Positions 1-6,316 of a DNA stretch of 10,591 bases are shown here, one piece after another. The notes under the pieces were generated by a model. The model made no database searches. It worked only from the letters and a program-made list of their open reading frames with translations, and was not told the DNA's origin. This stretch comes from Bacteroidales bacterium. GTDB taxonomy: Bacteria; Bacteroidota; Bacteroidia; Bacteroidales; WCHB1-69. The position numbers and the translations under genes are program-made. Positions within the stretch are counted from its first letter, which is position 1. Each line of letters begins with the position of its first letter. Location: NCBI GenBank assembly GCA_031254735.1, contig JAIRTU010000213.1, positions 1 through 10,591 on the forward strand. Reading direction: 5' to 3'.

Positions 1-1131
1 AAATTGATAAGTTTGCTCGCCGCTCTGGAATCGGGGAAAGTGGATACGGGAACTGTCGTTAAATGCGAAAAGGGAAATTTCTCGCTGAAAAAAGCCTTTG
101 TCATTTCGGATAATCATGGCGTATACGAAGCCGCTAAAAAAAGTTACGACGATATTTACAGCTATCTGTATGCGCTGATGAAAATGTCTTTGCGGGAAGA
201 TCTGCACATTCAGACGGCACAGGCGAAAAAACCGGATACCGCCCGCAACCTCAACAAAGGAGATTACAAAAATCTTACGTTCGGATACGGCATTAAAATG
301 CCCCCTGTATATATGCTCGCCTATTACAATGCGGTGGCTAACAACGGAAAATATGTCAGACCCACGCTTATTAAATCGATAAATTGCCCCAACGGAAACA
401 AAACCGAAGTGGCAACGGCAGAAAAAAACGTGATCAACCCGGCTATAGCTTCTCCGGCAACCATTGCCAAAGTCAAAGCCTGTCTGGAAGCGGTGGTTAC
501 GCATGGAACGGCAAGAAGAGCAAGAGATTATCAATATCTTCAAAACATACGAAGCGGCGACACTTCGCAAGTATATTATCCGTTGATAGCAGGAAAAACA
601 GGAACGGCATTTATCTACGATAAAGGATATACCCGTTTGAAAAATTCCTGTTTTATCGGATATTTTCCAAGTCAAGAACCCAAATACACCTGTTTGGTGC
701 TTGTGTCGGGAACAATGCTGGACGCAAGCAATGTTTCTGTTCCCATTTGTTTGGAAATTGCCGAAAAACTGACAGCCAACGACATGGAAATCCTTTTGAG
801 CGAATCGGAAGAGGGCGTTAAGAAAAATACGCCTGCCTGTTGGTTTGCCCAAGTGGACGATATTGAAAATATTTATAAAGAATTGGGCATTCCGCTGCAT
901 GCCGGCGAAAAAAACGGATATGTTGCAGCGGTGAAAAACGATAAGGAAGAAATAACATTAACCCAAAAAAAGATCAACACCAATTCTTTTTCTCAATTGC
1001 GAAACGCAACAGCGAAAGACGCCGCATATATTTTGGAAAAAATGGGATATACGGTTTCTTTCGACGGCAGAGGAAAAGTACAAAATATTCGGACAGAAGG
1101 GAAAAAAGCAATAATCCATTTAAACAACTAA
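1..1131 (+). CDS. ftsI: FtsI / PBP3-type septal peptidoglycan transpeptidase, C-terminal part (5' end outside window)
   Basis: Class B penicillin-binding protein that cross-links septal peptidoglycan in the periplasm; FtsW is its expected glycosyltransferase partner. The frame is already open at base 1. The first codon (AAA) fits the lysine of the catalytic SxxK motif, so the active-site serine lies just upstream and the TTG at 4-6 is not a start. The SxN motif appears as SDN (106-114) and KTGT begins at 595. The stretch FGYGIKMPPVYMLAYYNAVANNGK is typical of the family. The last 45 or so residues (from SQLRNATAKDAAYILEKMGY) look like a PASTA domain, as known for Bacteroidota FtsI. The stop is 6 nt before murE. 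Identity is firm. The N-terminal membrane anchor and dimerisation domain cannot be seen. Confidence 0.95.
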   Translation, partial: KLISLLAALESGKVDTGTVVKCEKGNFSLKKAFVISDNHGVYEAAKKSYDDIYSYLYALMKMSLREDLHIQTAQAKKPDTARNLNKGDYKNLTFGYGIKMPPVYMLAYYNAVANNGKYVRPTLIKSINCPNGNKTEVATAEKNVINPAIASPATIAKVKACLEAVVTHGTARRARDYQYLQNIRSGDTSQVYYPLIAGKTGTAFIYDKGYTRLKNSCFIGYFPSQEPKYTCLVLVSGTMLDASNVSVPICLEIAEKLTANDMEILLSESEEGVKKNTPACWFAQVDDIENIYKELGIPLHAGEKNGYVAAVKNDKEEITLTQKKINTNSFSQLRNATAKDAAYILEKMGYTVSFDGRGKVQNIRTEGKKAIIHLNN

Positions 1132-1137
1132 ATAAAA

Positions 1138-2598
1138 ATGAAGACCATACAAGAGCTTACTCGTAACATAAAGATTGTGAAAACAACAGGTTCCATCGAA
1201 AAAAAGATAGACGCTGTTTGCTTCGACACAAGAGAGGTACAGCCTTGTTGTATGTTTGTTGCTCAAAAAGGCACGAAAGCAGACGGACATCATTTTATAG
1301 AACAAGCCATAGAAAAAGGAGCGGTTGCCGTAGTGGTGGAACATTTGCCCGAAAAACTGCACGACGACATTACTTATCTGCAAGTGGAAAATTCTTCGTA
1401 TGCGTTGGCGTTGCTTGCCGACAACTTTTTTGATCAGCCTTCCCGCAAATTGCAGCTGACAGGAATAACAGGAACAAACGGAAAGACAACGGTTGCGACC
1501 TTGCTTTATCGTCTGTTTTCCGATTTGGGATTTAAAGCGGGTCTTTTGAGTACCGTTGAAAACAAAATCGGACAGGAAACCGTTCTTGCCACGCACACCA
1601 CACCCGATGCCATAAAAATCAACCGGTTGCTTGCTCAAATGGTAAAAGCAGGCTGTCAATATTGTTTTATGGAAGTCAGTTCGCACGCCATTGTTCAAAA
1701 CCGTATTGCAGGATTGGAATTTAAAGGCGGCGTTTTTTCCAACATCACCCACGACCATTTAGATTATCACAAAACATTCAAAGAATATATTGCCGCAAAG
1801 AAATTGTTTTTCGACAATTTGCCAAAAACCGCTTTTGCCTTATCGAATATCGATGACGCCAACGGCAAAGTGATGCTCCAAAACACAAAAGCACAACGCA
1901 AAACATACAGTTTACAAACGGCAGATTGCCATTTCAAAGCCAAAATAAACGAAAATACTTTTCACGGAATGAATATGAGTATCGACGGACAAAACGTCTG
2001 GTTTCGGTTGGTGGGCAAATTCAATGCGTACAATTTGCTGTCTGTCTACGCAACGGCAATCTTGCTGGGAATAGACAAACAAAATCTTTTGCAGAAAATG
2101 AGTTTACTCGAATCGGCAGAAGGGCGTTTTGCGAACATTCAAGCCAAAGGATTGAATATTATTGTAGACTATGCTCACACGCCCGATGCGTTGTTGAATG
2201 TATTGAAAACCATACGCGATATTGCCGAAAAGCGGCAGGAGATAATTACGGTGGTGGGTTGCGGCGGCGATCGAGATAAAACCAAACGCCCCGAAATGGC
2301 AGCCATCGCCTGCAATTTGAGCGACAAGGTGTTGCTGACCTCCGACAATCCTCGCACGGAAAATCCATATACTATTTTGAACGACATGCAAGAGGGAATT
2401 GCGGCAGCACAACAGCACAAAGTTTTGGTAATAGAAGACCGCCGGCAAGCGATCAAAACCGCTATTTTGACGGCAAAACCCAACAGCATTATTCTCATTG
2501 CAGGAAAAGGTCATGAGAAATATCAGGAAATAAACGGAATAAAATACGATTTTGATGATACGAAAATCGCAAAAGAATATGCAGAAATTTTAAAATAA
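1138..2598 (+). CDS. murE: MurE, UDP-MurNAc-L-Ala-D-Glu:meso-diaminopimelate ligase
   Basis: Cytoplasmic ATP-dependent ligase that adds the third amino acid of the peptidoglycan stem peptide. All three Mur-ligase domains are present in 486 aa, a normal length. They are an N-terminal UMAG-binding domain (about 1-100), a central ATPase with the P-loop GTNGKTT (112-118), and a C-terminal domain. The likely carbamoylated lysine is K221 in the YIAAKKLFF region after HDHLDYH. The C-terminal domain carries GCGGDRDKTKRP (374-385), DNPR (403-406) and GKGHE (456-460). DNPR is the established signature for meso-DAP rather than L-lysine. The product, UDP-MurNAc-tripeptide, depends on a working MurD step, which makes the odd murD locus downstream notable. 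It lies 6 nt after ftsI and 6 nt before mraY, with an A-rich leader and no clear Shine-Dalgarno sequence. Confidence 0.97.
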   Translation: MKTIQELTRNIKIVKTTGSIEKKIDAVCFDTREVQPCCMFVAQKGTKADGHHFIEQAIEKGAVAVVVEHLPEKLHDDITYLQVENSSYALALLADNFFDQPSRKLQLTGITGTNGKTTVATLLYRLFSDLGFKAGLLSTVENKIGQETVLATHTTPDAIKINRLLAQMVKAGCQYCFMEVSSHAIVQNRIAGLEFKGGVFSNITHDHLDYHKTFKEYIAAKKLFFDNLPKTAFALSNIDDANGKVMLQNTKAQRKTYSLQTADCHFKAKINENTFHGMNMSIDGQNVWFRLVGKFNAYNLLSVYATAILLGIDKQNLLQKMSLLESAEGRFANIQAKGLNIIVDYAHTPDALLNVLKTIRDIAEKRQEIITVVGCGGDRDKTKRPEMAAIACNLSDKVLLTSDNPRTENPYTILNDMQEGIAAAQQHKVLVIEDRRQAIKTAILTAKPNSIILIAGKGHEKYQEINGIKYDFDDTKIAKEYAEILK

Positions 2599-2604
2599 AG
2601 AGTT

Positions 2605-3849
2605 ATGTTTTATTATTTATTTGATTGGTTAGACAAGACATTTGATATTCCCGGCACAGGAGTTTTTCAATATATCTCTTTCCGAACGGCTATGGCGGCG
2701 TTGGTTTCGTTGTTTATGTCGTTGATAATCGGGAAGTATCTTATAAAATATCTCAAAAAAAGACAAATAGGCGAAGACATTCGCGATTTGGGTTTGGAAG
2801 GACAAATGCAAAAAAAAGGAACGCCTACCATGGGCGGAATTATTATCCTTTTGAGCATATTAGTACCTGTATTGCTGTTTAACAAATTAGACAACATTTA
2901 TATTATCTTGATGATTATCACCACCGTTTGGCTGGGCATGTTGGGTTTTATCGATGATTATATCAAAGTGGTGAAAAAGAACAAAAGCGGAATTTCTTCC
3001 AAGATAAAATTGGCGGGACAGGCATTGTTGGGATTATTTATCGGCTTGGTACTCTTTTTCAGTCCCGATGTGGTGATAAAAGAAAGAATTTCGGAAGATG
3101 CTGTTGTGAAGACAGAAGAGGTTTTTCGTGTGGAAAACAGTTCGGACAGCGAAAAAACAAAATCGGCAACCTACACCAAATCGACCAAGACCACCATTCC
3201 TTTTTTCAAAAACAACGAATTGGATTATGCGGCGTGGCTTGGCCAAGGGTATGAAAAATGGGCGTGGATAATTTATATCCCAATCATTATCTTTATAATT
3301 TGTGCGGTGAGCAACGGGGCAAACCTCACCGACGGCTTGGACGGCTTGGCGGTATCGGTATCGGGCATTATAGGGGCTACGTTGGGGGTGTTGGCGTATG
3401 TGTCGGGAAACACTATTTTTGCCGATTATCTGAACATTATGTATATTCCCAACACCGGCGAGTTGATGATTTTTGCAGGATCGTTAATTGGCGCCTGTCT
3501 GGGATTTTATTGGTGGAATACGCACCCCGCACAGGTATTTATGGGCGATACCGGTTCTTTGGCGTTGGGAGGAATTATTGCCGTATTTGCTATCATTATC
3601 CGAAAAGAATTGCTGATCCCGATATTGTGCGGTATCTTTTTGGTACAAAGCATTTCGGTGATTGTTCAGGTAACGTATTTTAAATATACAAAACGAAAAT
3701 ACGGCGAGGGGAAACGTGTCTTTTTGATGACGCCCATTCATCATCATTATCAGAAAAAAGGCATGCACGAGGCAAAGATAGTACAACGCTTTATTGTTAT
3801 CGCTATCATATTGGCGGTGCTTACCATCGTTACTTTGAAATTACGATAA
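2605..3849 (+). CDS. mraY: MraY, phospho-MurNAc-pentapeptide transferase (lipid I synthase)
   Basis: Polytopic inner-membrane enzyme that transfers phospho-MurNAc-pentapeptide to undecaprenyl phosphate. Family motifs are in order: KKGTPTMGG (70-78), GFIDDY with the catalytic Asp pair 117-118, NLTDGLDG (240-247), FMGDTGS with Asp315, and MTPIHHHYQKKG with the His cluster 379-381. About ten hydrophobic segments are visible. At 414 aa it is longer than the roughly 360 aa of E. coli MraY. The extra length is mostly a hydrophilic, Lys/Thr/Ser-rich insert at about 155-205, between the membrane segment ending in GLVLFFSPDVV and the one starting near WAWIIYIPI. Such an insert is common in Bacteroidota MraY. 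The ATG at 2605 is 6 nt after the murE stop. Nothing suggests loss of function. Confidence 0.97.
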   Translation: MFYYLFDWLDKTFDIPGTGVFQYISFRTAMAALVSLFMSLIIGKYLIKYLKKRQIGEDIRDLGLEGQMQKKGTPTMGGIIILLSILVPVLLFNKLDNIYIILMIITTVWLGMLGFIDDYIKVVKKNKSGISSKIKLAGQALLGLFIGLVLFFSPDVVIKERISEDAVVKTEEVFRVENSSDSEKTKSATYTKSTKTTIPFFKNNELDYAAWLGQGYEKWAWIIYIPIIIFIICAVSNGANLTDGLDGLAVSVSGIIGATLGVLAYVSGNTIFADYLNIMYIPNTGELMIFAGSLIGACLGFYWWNTHPAQVFMGDTGSLALGGIIAVFAIIIRKELLIPILCGIFLVQSISVIVQVTYFKYTKRKYGEGKRVFLMTPIHHHYQKKGMHEAKIVQRFIVIAIILAVLTIVTLKLR

Positions 3850-3937
3850 AATACCGTCCGTAAAATACAGAGAAAACAAACATCGAATAAAAATTAAGTT
3901 TAAAGAAAAAATAAGGAATAACTAAAATATATTTATC
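3850..3937. other. AT-rich gap where the N-terminal two-thirds of murD would be expected
   Basis: These 88 bp separate mraY from the short MurD-like frame, whereas most neighbouring genes are 4-23 nt apart or overlap. The stretch is rich in A and contains no readable trace of the MurD N-terminal Rossmann-like domain or of the P-loop. An in-frame TAA at 3923-3925 lies 12 nt before the ATG at 3938, so the downstream frame cannot be extended upstream. A TAAGTTTA at 3895-3902 is one base off the Bacteroides -7 element TAnnTTTG, but no TTTG lies at the matching -33 distance, so no promoter is called. Confidence 0.6.
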
Positions 3938-4483
3938 ATGAAGTGGGAAGACTTACTGACAGACAGATCGCAAACGGTTGCCGAACAGGCTGCCATTCAG
4001 CAAAACAGGCTTATTGCCATTCGCAACACCAATCGGCAAGAGATCGTTGATCGATTCGACAAAGAAGCACATCGATTGGAACAAATTGCTCTGTTTCAAG
4101 GAGTTTTTTTTGTTGACGATTCTATGGCGTGTTCGGTCAATGCAACATATTATTCTTTTGAAACCATCAATAATCCGATAATTTGGCTTGCCGGAGGAAA
4201 CGACGAAAACACCAACTATCTGGAATTGATTGGTCCTGTATCTCAAAAGGTGAAAATGCTGATATGTATCGGGCAGGATAATGAAAAATTGGCAGCCGCT
4301 TTTTTTGGATACGTCCCCGAAATACGAGCCTGCAAAAACATGGAAGATGCTGTACAGGCAGCTTTTAATGCAGCAGAAAAACGCGATATGGTTTTGCTTT
4401 CGCCTGCGTGCGAATGCGATGAGTTGTATCCCGATTATCAAAGCAGAGGAGATACATTTAAAAAAGCTGTAATAAAATTATAG
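3938..4483 (+). CDS. MurD C-terminal-domain-only protein (truncated or repurposed murD)
   Basis: MurD normally adds D-Glu to UDP-MurNAc-L-Ala and is about 440-450 aa. This frame has only 181 aa. Residues 12-40 resemble the last helices of the MurD central domain. From EAHRLEQI (44-51) to the end it follows the MurD C-terminal domain: AHR, DDS, AGGNDE, LLSPAC, YQSRGDTFKKAV. The UDP-binding domain and the ATPase P-loop are absent. Against E. coli MurD (numbering recalled), His45-Arg46 and Asp61 keep the nucleotide-side residues, but the D-Glu-side residues differ: K319 to Met63, T321 to Cys65, K348 to Glu90, S415 to Cys160. It therefore cannot be a ligase alone. It sits in the usual murD slot, 4 nt before ftsW. 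It may be a decaying gene or a non-catalytic protein; I cannot tell which. A full murD would have to lie elsewhere. Confidence 0.85.
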   Translation: MKWEDLLTDRSQTVAEQAAIQQNRLIAIRNTNRQEIVDRFDKEAHRLEQIALFQGVFFVDDSMACSVNATYYSFETINNPIIWLAGGNDENTNYLELIGPVSQKVKMLICIGQDNEKLAAAFFGYVPEIRACKNMEDAVQAAFNAAEKRDMVLLSPACECDELYPDYQSRGDTFKKAVIKL

Positions 4484-4487
4484 CACA

Positions 4488-5648
4488 ATGAAAATTCAAA
4501 ATCTGAAAATCGGGAAACTGAAAGACGACCCTATTATTTGGGCGATTATGATTATTTTGTGCCTGTTCTCTATTTTTGCCGTTTACAGCACAGGTTCAAA
4601 ATTGGGAGATCCTTACCACAGGGAAAGTCTGTGGTTTTTGCTTCGCAGTCATGTGCTTTATATCATTTTGGGAATTGTGCTTATGTTTATTATGGGCAAT
4701 GTCAATTATCGGTGGATTGGTCGTTTTTCAAAAATAGGACTTATCGCAGGGTTTCTGCTGATCGTCTTCACGCTTTTTTTCGGAAAAGAAGCAGGCGATG
4801 CAAAACGCAGTCTAGTGGTTTTCGGCATCTCTTTTCAGACAATACAAATAGCGGAGGTGTTGTTTATTATCTATTTTGCACAATGGATTTCGCGGGCAAA
4901 AGACGAGATTAATAATTTCAAAAAGGTCTTGCTTCCAATGTTGATATACATAGCGATAACGTGCATTTTGATTATGTCGCAAAAAACATCGGGCGGAATT
5001 ATTTTGGGCATTACTTTCGTGGTGTTATTATTTATTTCTCAATTGAAGAAAAAATACTTTTTCTCCATAGTAGGCACGCTGTTGTTTGTGGCAATCATGG
5101 GTTTGACATTTATTATGAACAGCAACACCAAAATTCTTCGTTTGGATACGGCGAGAACACGTATAGAATCTTTTATCGGAAGCGGAGAAATAAACAAAGA
5201 AACCATTATCACCGAAGCCGCAATAGCAAGAGGCGGAGTGCTGCCTTCTCCCGGCTCGTCAATACTTATGAGTTCGGTTGGAGAAAGCTATTCCGACTAT
5301 ATTTTTGCTTTCATTGTGGAAGAATACGGCATATTGACAGGGATATTTATTATCCTTTTGTATTTAGGATTGTTTTACAGGATAAAAAAGTCGGCGATTG
5401 CGGCTCAATCTACGTTTGGGAGTTATTTGGCGATAGGATTGGGATTTTTCATTACCTTTCAAGCGTTGACGCATATTTTGGTGTGTGTCGGATATTTTCC
5501 TGCAACAGGCGAGACCTTGCCGCTGATCAGTCGCGGCGGAATGTCAATTGTAACCATGTCGTTTTGTTTGGGCATCTTATTAAATATCAGCGATGAGGCA
5601 AAAAGAGCAAGAAAAGAATTGAAAAAGGAAAAAGCGGAAAATGAATAA
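4488..5648 (+). CDS. ftsW: FtsW, septal SEDS-family peptidoglycan glycosyltransferase
   Basis: Multispanning inner-membrane protein of the SEDS family that polymerises lipid II at the septum with FtsI. Length is 386 aa with about ten hydrophobic helices. The family core is clear: ARTRIESF (222-229), GESYSDYIFAFIVEEYG (265-281) with the likely catalytic Asp270, and TGETLPLISRGGMS (340-353). The usually conserved QPSE.AK block in the GAKRW...FQPSE region reads FQTIQIAE (116-123), an unusual variant. The C-terminus is strongly charged (EAKRARKELKKEKAENE). The gene starts 4 nt after the MurD-like frame. Its stop sits inside ATGAATAA (5641-5648), which is also the start of the inserted transposase and a copy of the murG start, so its 3' end was restored by the insertion's direct repeat. 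Confidence 0.95.
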   Translation: MKIQNLKIGKLKDDPIIWAIMIILCLFSIFAVYSTGSKLGDPYHRESLWFLLRSHVLYIILGIVLMFIMGNVNYRWIGRFSKIGLIAGFLLIVFTLFFGKEAGDAKRSLVVFGISFQTIQIAEVLFIIYFAQWISRAKDEINNFKKVLLPMLIYIAITCILIMSQKTSGGIILGITFVVLLFISQLKKKYFFSIVGTLLFVAIMGLTFIMNSNTKILRLDTARTRIESFIGSGEINKETIITEAAIARGGVLPSPGSSILMSSVGESYSDYIFAFIVEEYGILTGIFIILLYLGLFYRIKKSAIAAQSTFGSYLAIGLGFFITFQALTHILVCVGYFPATGETLPLISRGGMSIVTMSFCLGILLNISDEAKRARKELKKEKAENE

Positions 5649-5650
5649 GA
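5631..5650 (+). repeat. Left 20-bp direct repeat flanking the transposase insertion
   Basis: AAAGCGGAAAATGAATAAGA occurs here and again, identically, at 6297-6316. The match breaks at both ends (A versus T before, C versus A after). The repeat covers the ftsW stop codon and a copy of the murG start codon. It looks like a target-site duplication of the original ftsW-murG junction. Confidence 0.9.
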
Positions 5651-6243
5651 CAATAAAATTGGAACAGGGAAAATATTATCATATTTACAATCGTGGAATT
5701 GACGGTTGTGATATTTTCAGGGAAACGGCTAACTATGAACATTTCCTGAGATTATATGATAAATATATTTCTTTTGTCGCTTCTACTTTTGCATGGGTAC
5801 TCATGCAGAACCATTTTCATTTGTTGGTACAGATAAACCTTCGAGGTTTGACAAACCTCGAAGGTTTGAAAGCAAACTTGCGATCGGAAGAGCGTATCAA
5901 CAAACAATTTTCCAATTTTTTCAATGCTTATACCAAAGCCTACAATAAACGTTATCATCGAACAGGAAGTCTTTTTGAACATTCTTTTAAACGAAAACAA
6001 ATAGATAATCCAAATTATTTAAAACAAGTATTACTTTATATACATAATAATCCTGTTCATCACGGATTTTGCGAACAACCGATAGATTATCCATGGAGTA
6101 GTTATTTTAGTTGTATATCAATAAAACCGACCAGACTTCAACGAGATTCTGTCATAGGTTGGTTTGACAGCGAAGCTAATTTTAAACATGCACATAAAGA
6201 TAAATTAAATATTTATAAAATAGAATCATTCTTGGAAATATAG
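5641..6243 (+). CDS. REP-associated tyrosine (Y1, HUH) transposase, RAYT-like
   Basis: Single-strand DNA transposase-like protein of the IS200/Y1 superfamily, 200 aa. Visible landmarks are YYHIYNRG near the N-terminus, the HUH metal-binding motif His58-Phe-His60 in LMQNHFHLLV, and the block AYTKAYNKRYHRTGSLF (96-112), where one of Tyr97, Tyr101 or Tyr105 should be the catalytic tyrosine. The ending YIHNNPVHHGF and YPWSSY is typical of Bacteroidota members. Residues 67-77 (LRGLTNLEGLK) are encoded by a 33-bp palindrome identical to the one just after the stop, so a REP hairpin is translated in frame between the HUH and Tyr motifs. The ATG lies in the duplicated ftsW/murG junction and the first residues MNK equal those of MurG. 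No other in-frame ATG precedes the core. The frame is intact, so the enzyme may still be active. Confidence 0.9.
   Translation: MNKTIKLEQGKYYHIYNRGIDGCDIFRETANYEHFLRLYDKYISFVASTFAWVLMQNHFHLLVQINLRGLTNLEGLKANLRSEERINKQFSNFFNAYTKAYNKRYHRTGSLFEHSFKRKQIDNPNYLKQVLLYIHNNPVHHGFCEQPIDYPWSSYFSCISIKPTRLQRDSVIGWFDSEANFKHAHKDKLNIYKIESFLEI
5835..5867. repeat. REP-like palindrome, copy 1, inside the transposase gene
   Basis: A 33-bp near-perfect palindrome: AAACCTTCGAGGTTT, then GAC, then its exact reverse complement. As RNA it would form a 15-bp stem with a 3-nt loop. It is 11 codons long and keeps the transposase frame open. With flanking bases it is identical over 38 bp (5834-5871) to the copy after the gene. 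Confidence 0.93.
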
Positions 6244-6246
6244 TTT

Positions 6247-6279
6247 AAACCTTCGAGGTTTGACAAACCTCGAAGGTTT
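6247..6279. repeat. REP-like palindrome, copy 2, between transposase and murG
   Basis: Same 33-bp palindrome as copy 1; the match extends over 6246-6283. It starts 3 nt after the transposase stop and ends 27 nt before the murG ATG. It is not followed by a T-run on the + strand, so it is not a standard intrinsic terminator. In mRNA it would place a stable hairpin shortly upstream of murG. RAYT proteins are known to act on such hairpins, so this is the likely recognition structure or element end. Confidence 0.9.
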
Positions 6280-6296
6280 GAAAATCTTTAAAAAAT

Positions 6297-6316
6297 AAAG
6301 CGGAAAATGAATAAGA
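6297..6316 (+). repeat. Right 20-bp direct repeat flanking the insertion
   Basis: Exact copy of 5631-5650. It carries the genuine murG ATG (6307-6309) and, out of the murG frame, the vestigial ftsW stop. It marks the right edge of the inserted element. Confidence 0.9.

Larger units (their letters stand above)
5651..6296 (+). mobile_element. REP/RAYT-type insertion between ftsW and murG
   Basis: This is the 646-bp segment between the two 20-bp direct repeats. Removing it together with one repeat copy restores a junction in which the ftsW stop overlaps the murG ATG by 8 bp. The segment carries one Y1-type transposase frame and two copies of a long palindrome, one inside the gene and one directly after its stop. 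Its 3' part is much richer in A+T than the neighbours: 6001-6060 has 11 G/C of 60 and 6181-6240 has 10 of 60, against 26 of 60 at 6361-6420 in murG. This supports a foreign origin. A cluster of genes otherwise devoted to wall synthesis gives no other reason for it to be here. Confidence 0.85.

Noticed and set aside
1120..1758. Long open frame on the - strand opposite murE (212 codons), and similar antisense frames elsewhere
   Set aside because: These mirror strong coding genes on the + strand and show no recognisable protein features or starts with suitable leaders.
3100..3210. Hydrophilic insert in MraY as a possible novel domain
   Set aside because: Bacteroidota MraY proteins commonly carry a loop of this size here; all catalytic motifs are intact.
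3895..3902. TAAGTTTA as a Bacteroides-type -7 promoter element before the MurD-like gene
   Set aside because: One mismatch to TAnnTTTG and no TTTG at the expected -33 distance. AT-rich sequence gives such matches easily.
5834..6283. CRISPR array or leader
   Set aside because: Only two copies of a palindrome about 375 bp apart, with no regular spacers and no cas genes; a REP/RAYT reading explains them.
6247..6290. Intrinsic terminator after the transposase
   Set aside because: The stem is strong but is not followed by a T-run on the + strand. The following bases are mostly A, and the same palindrome also occurs inside the gene.
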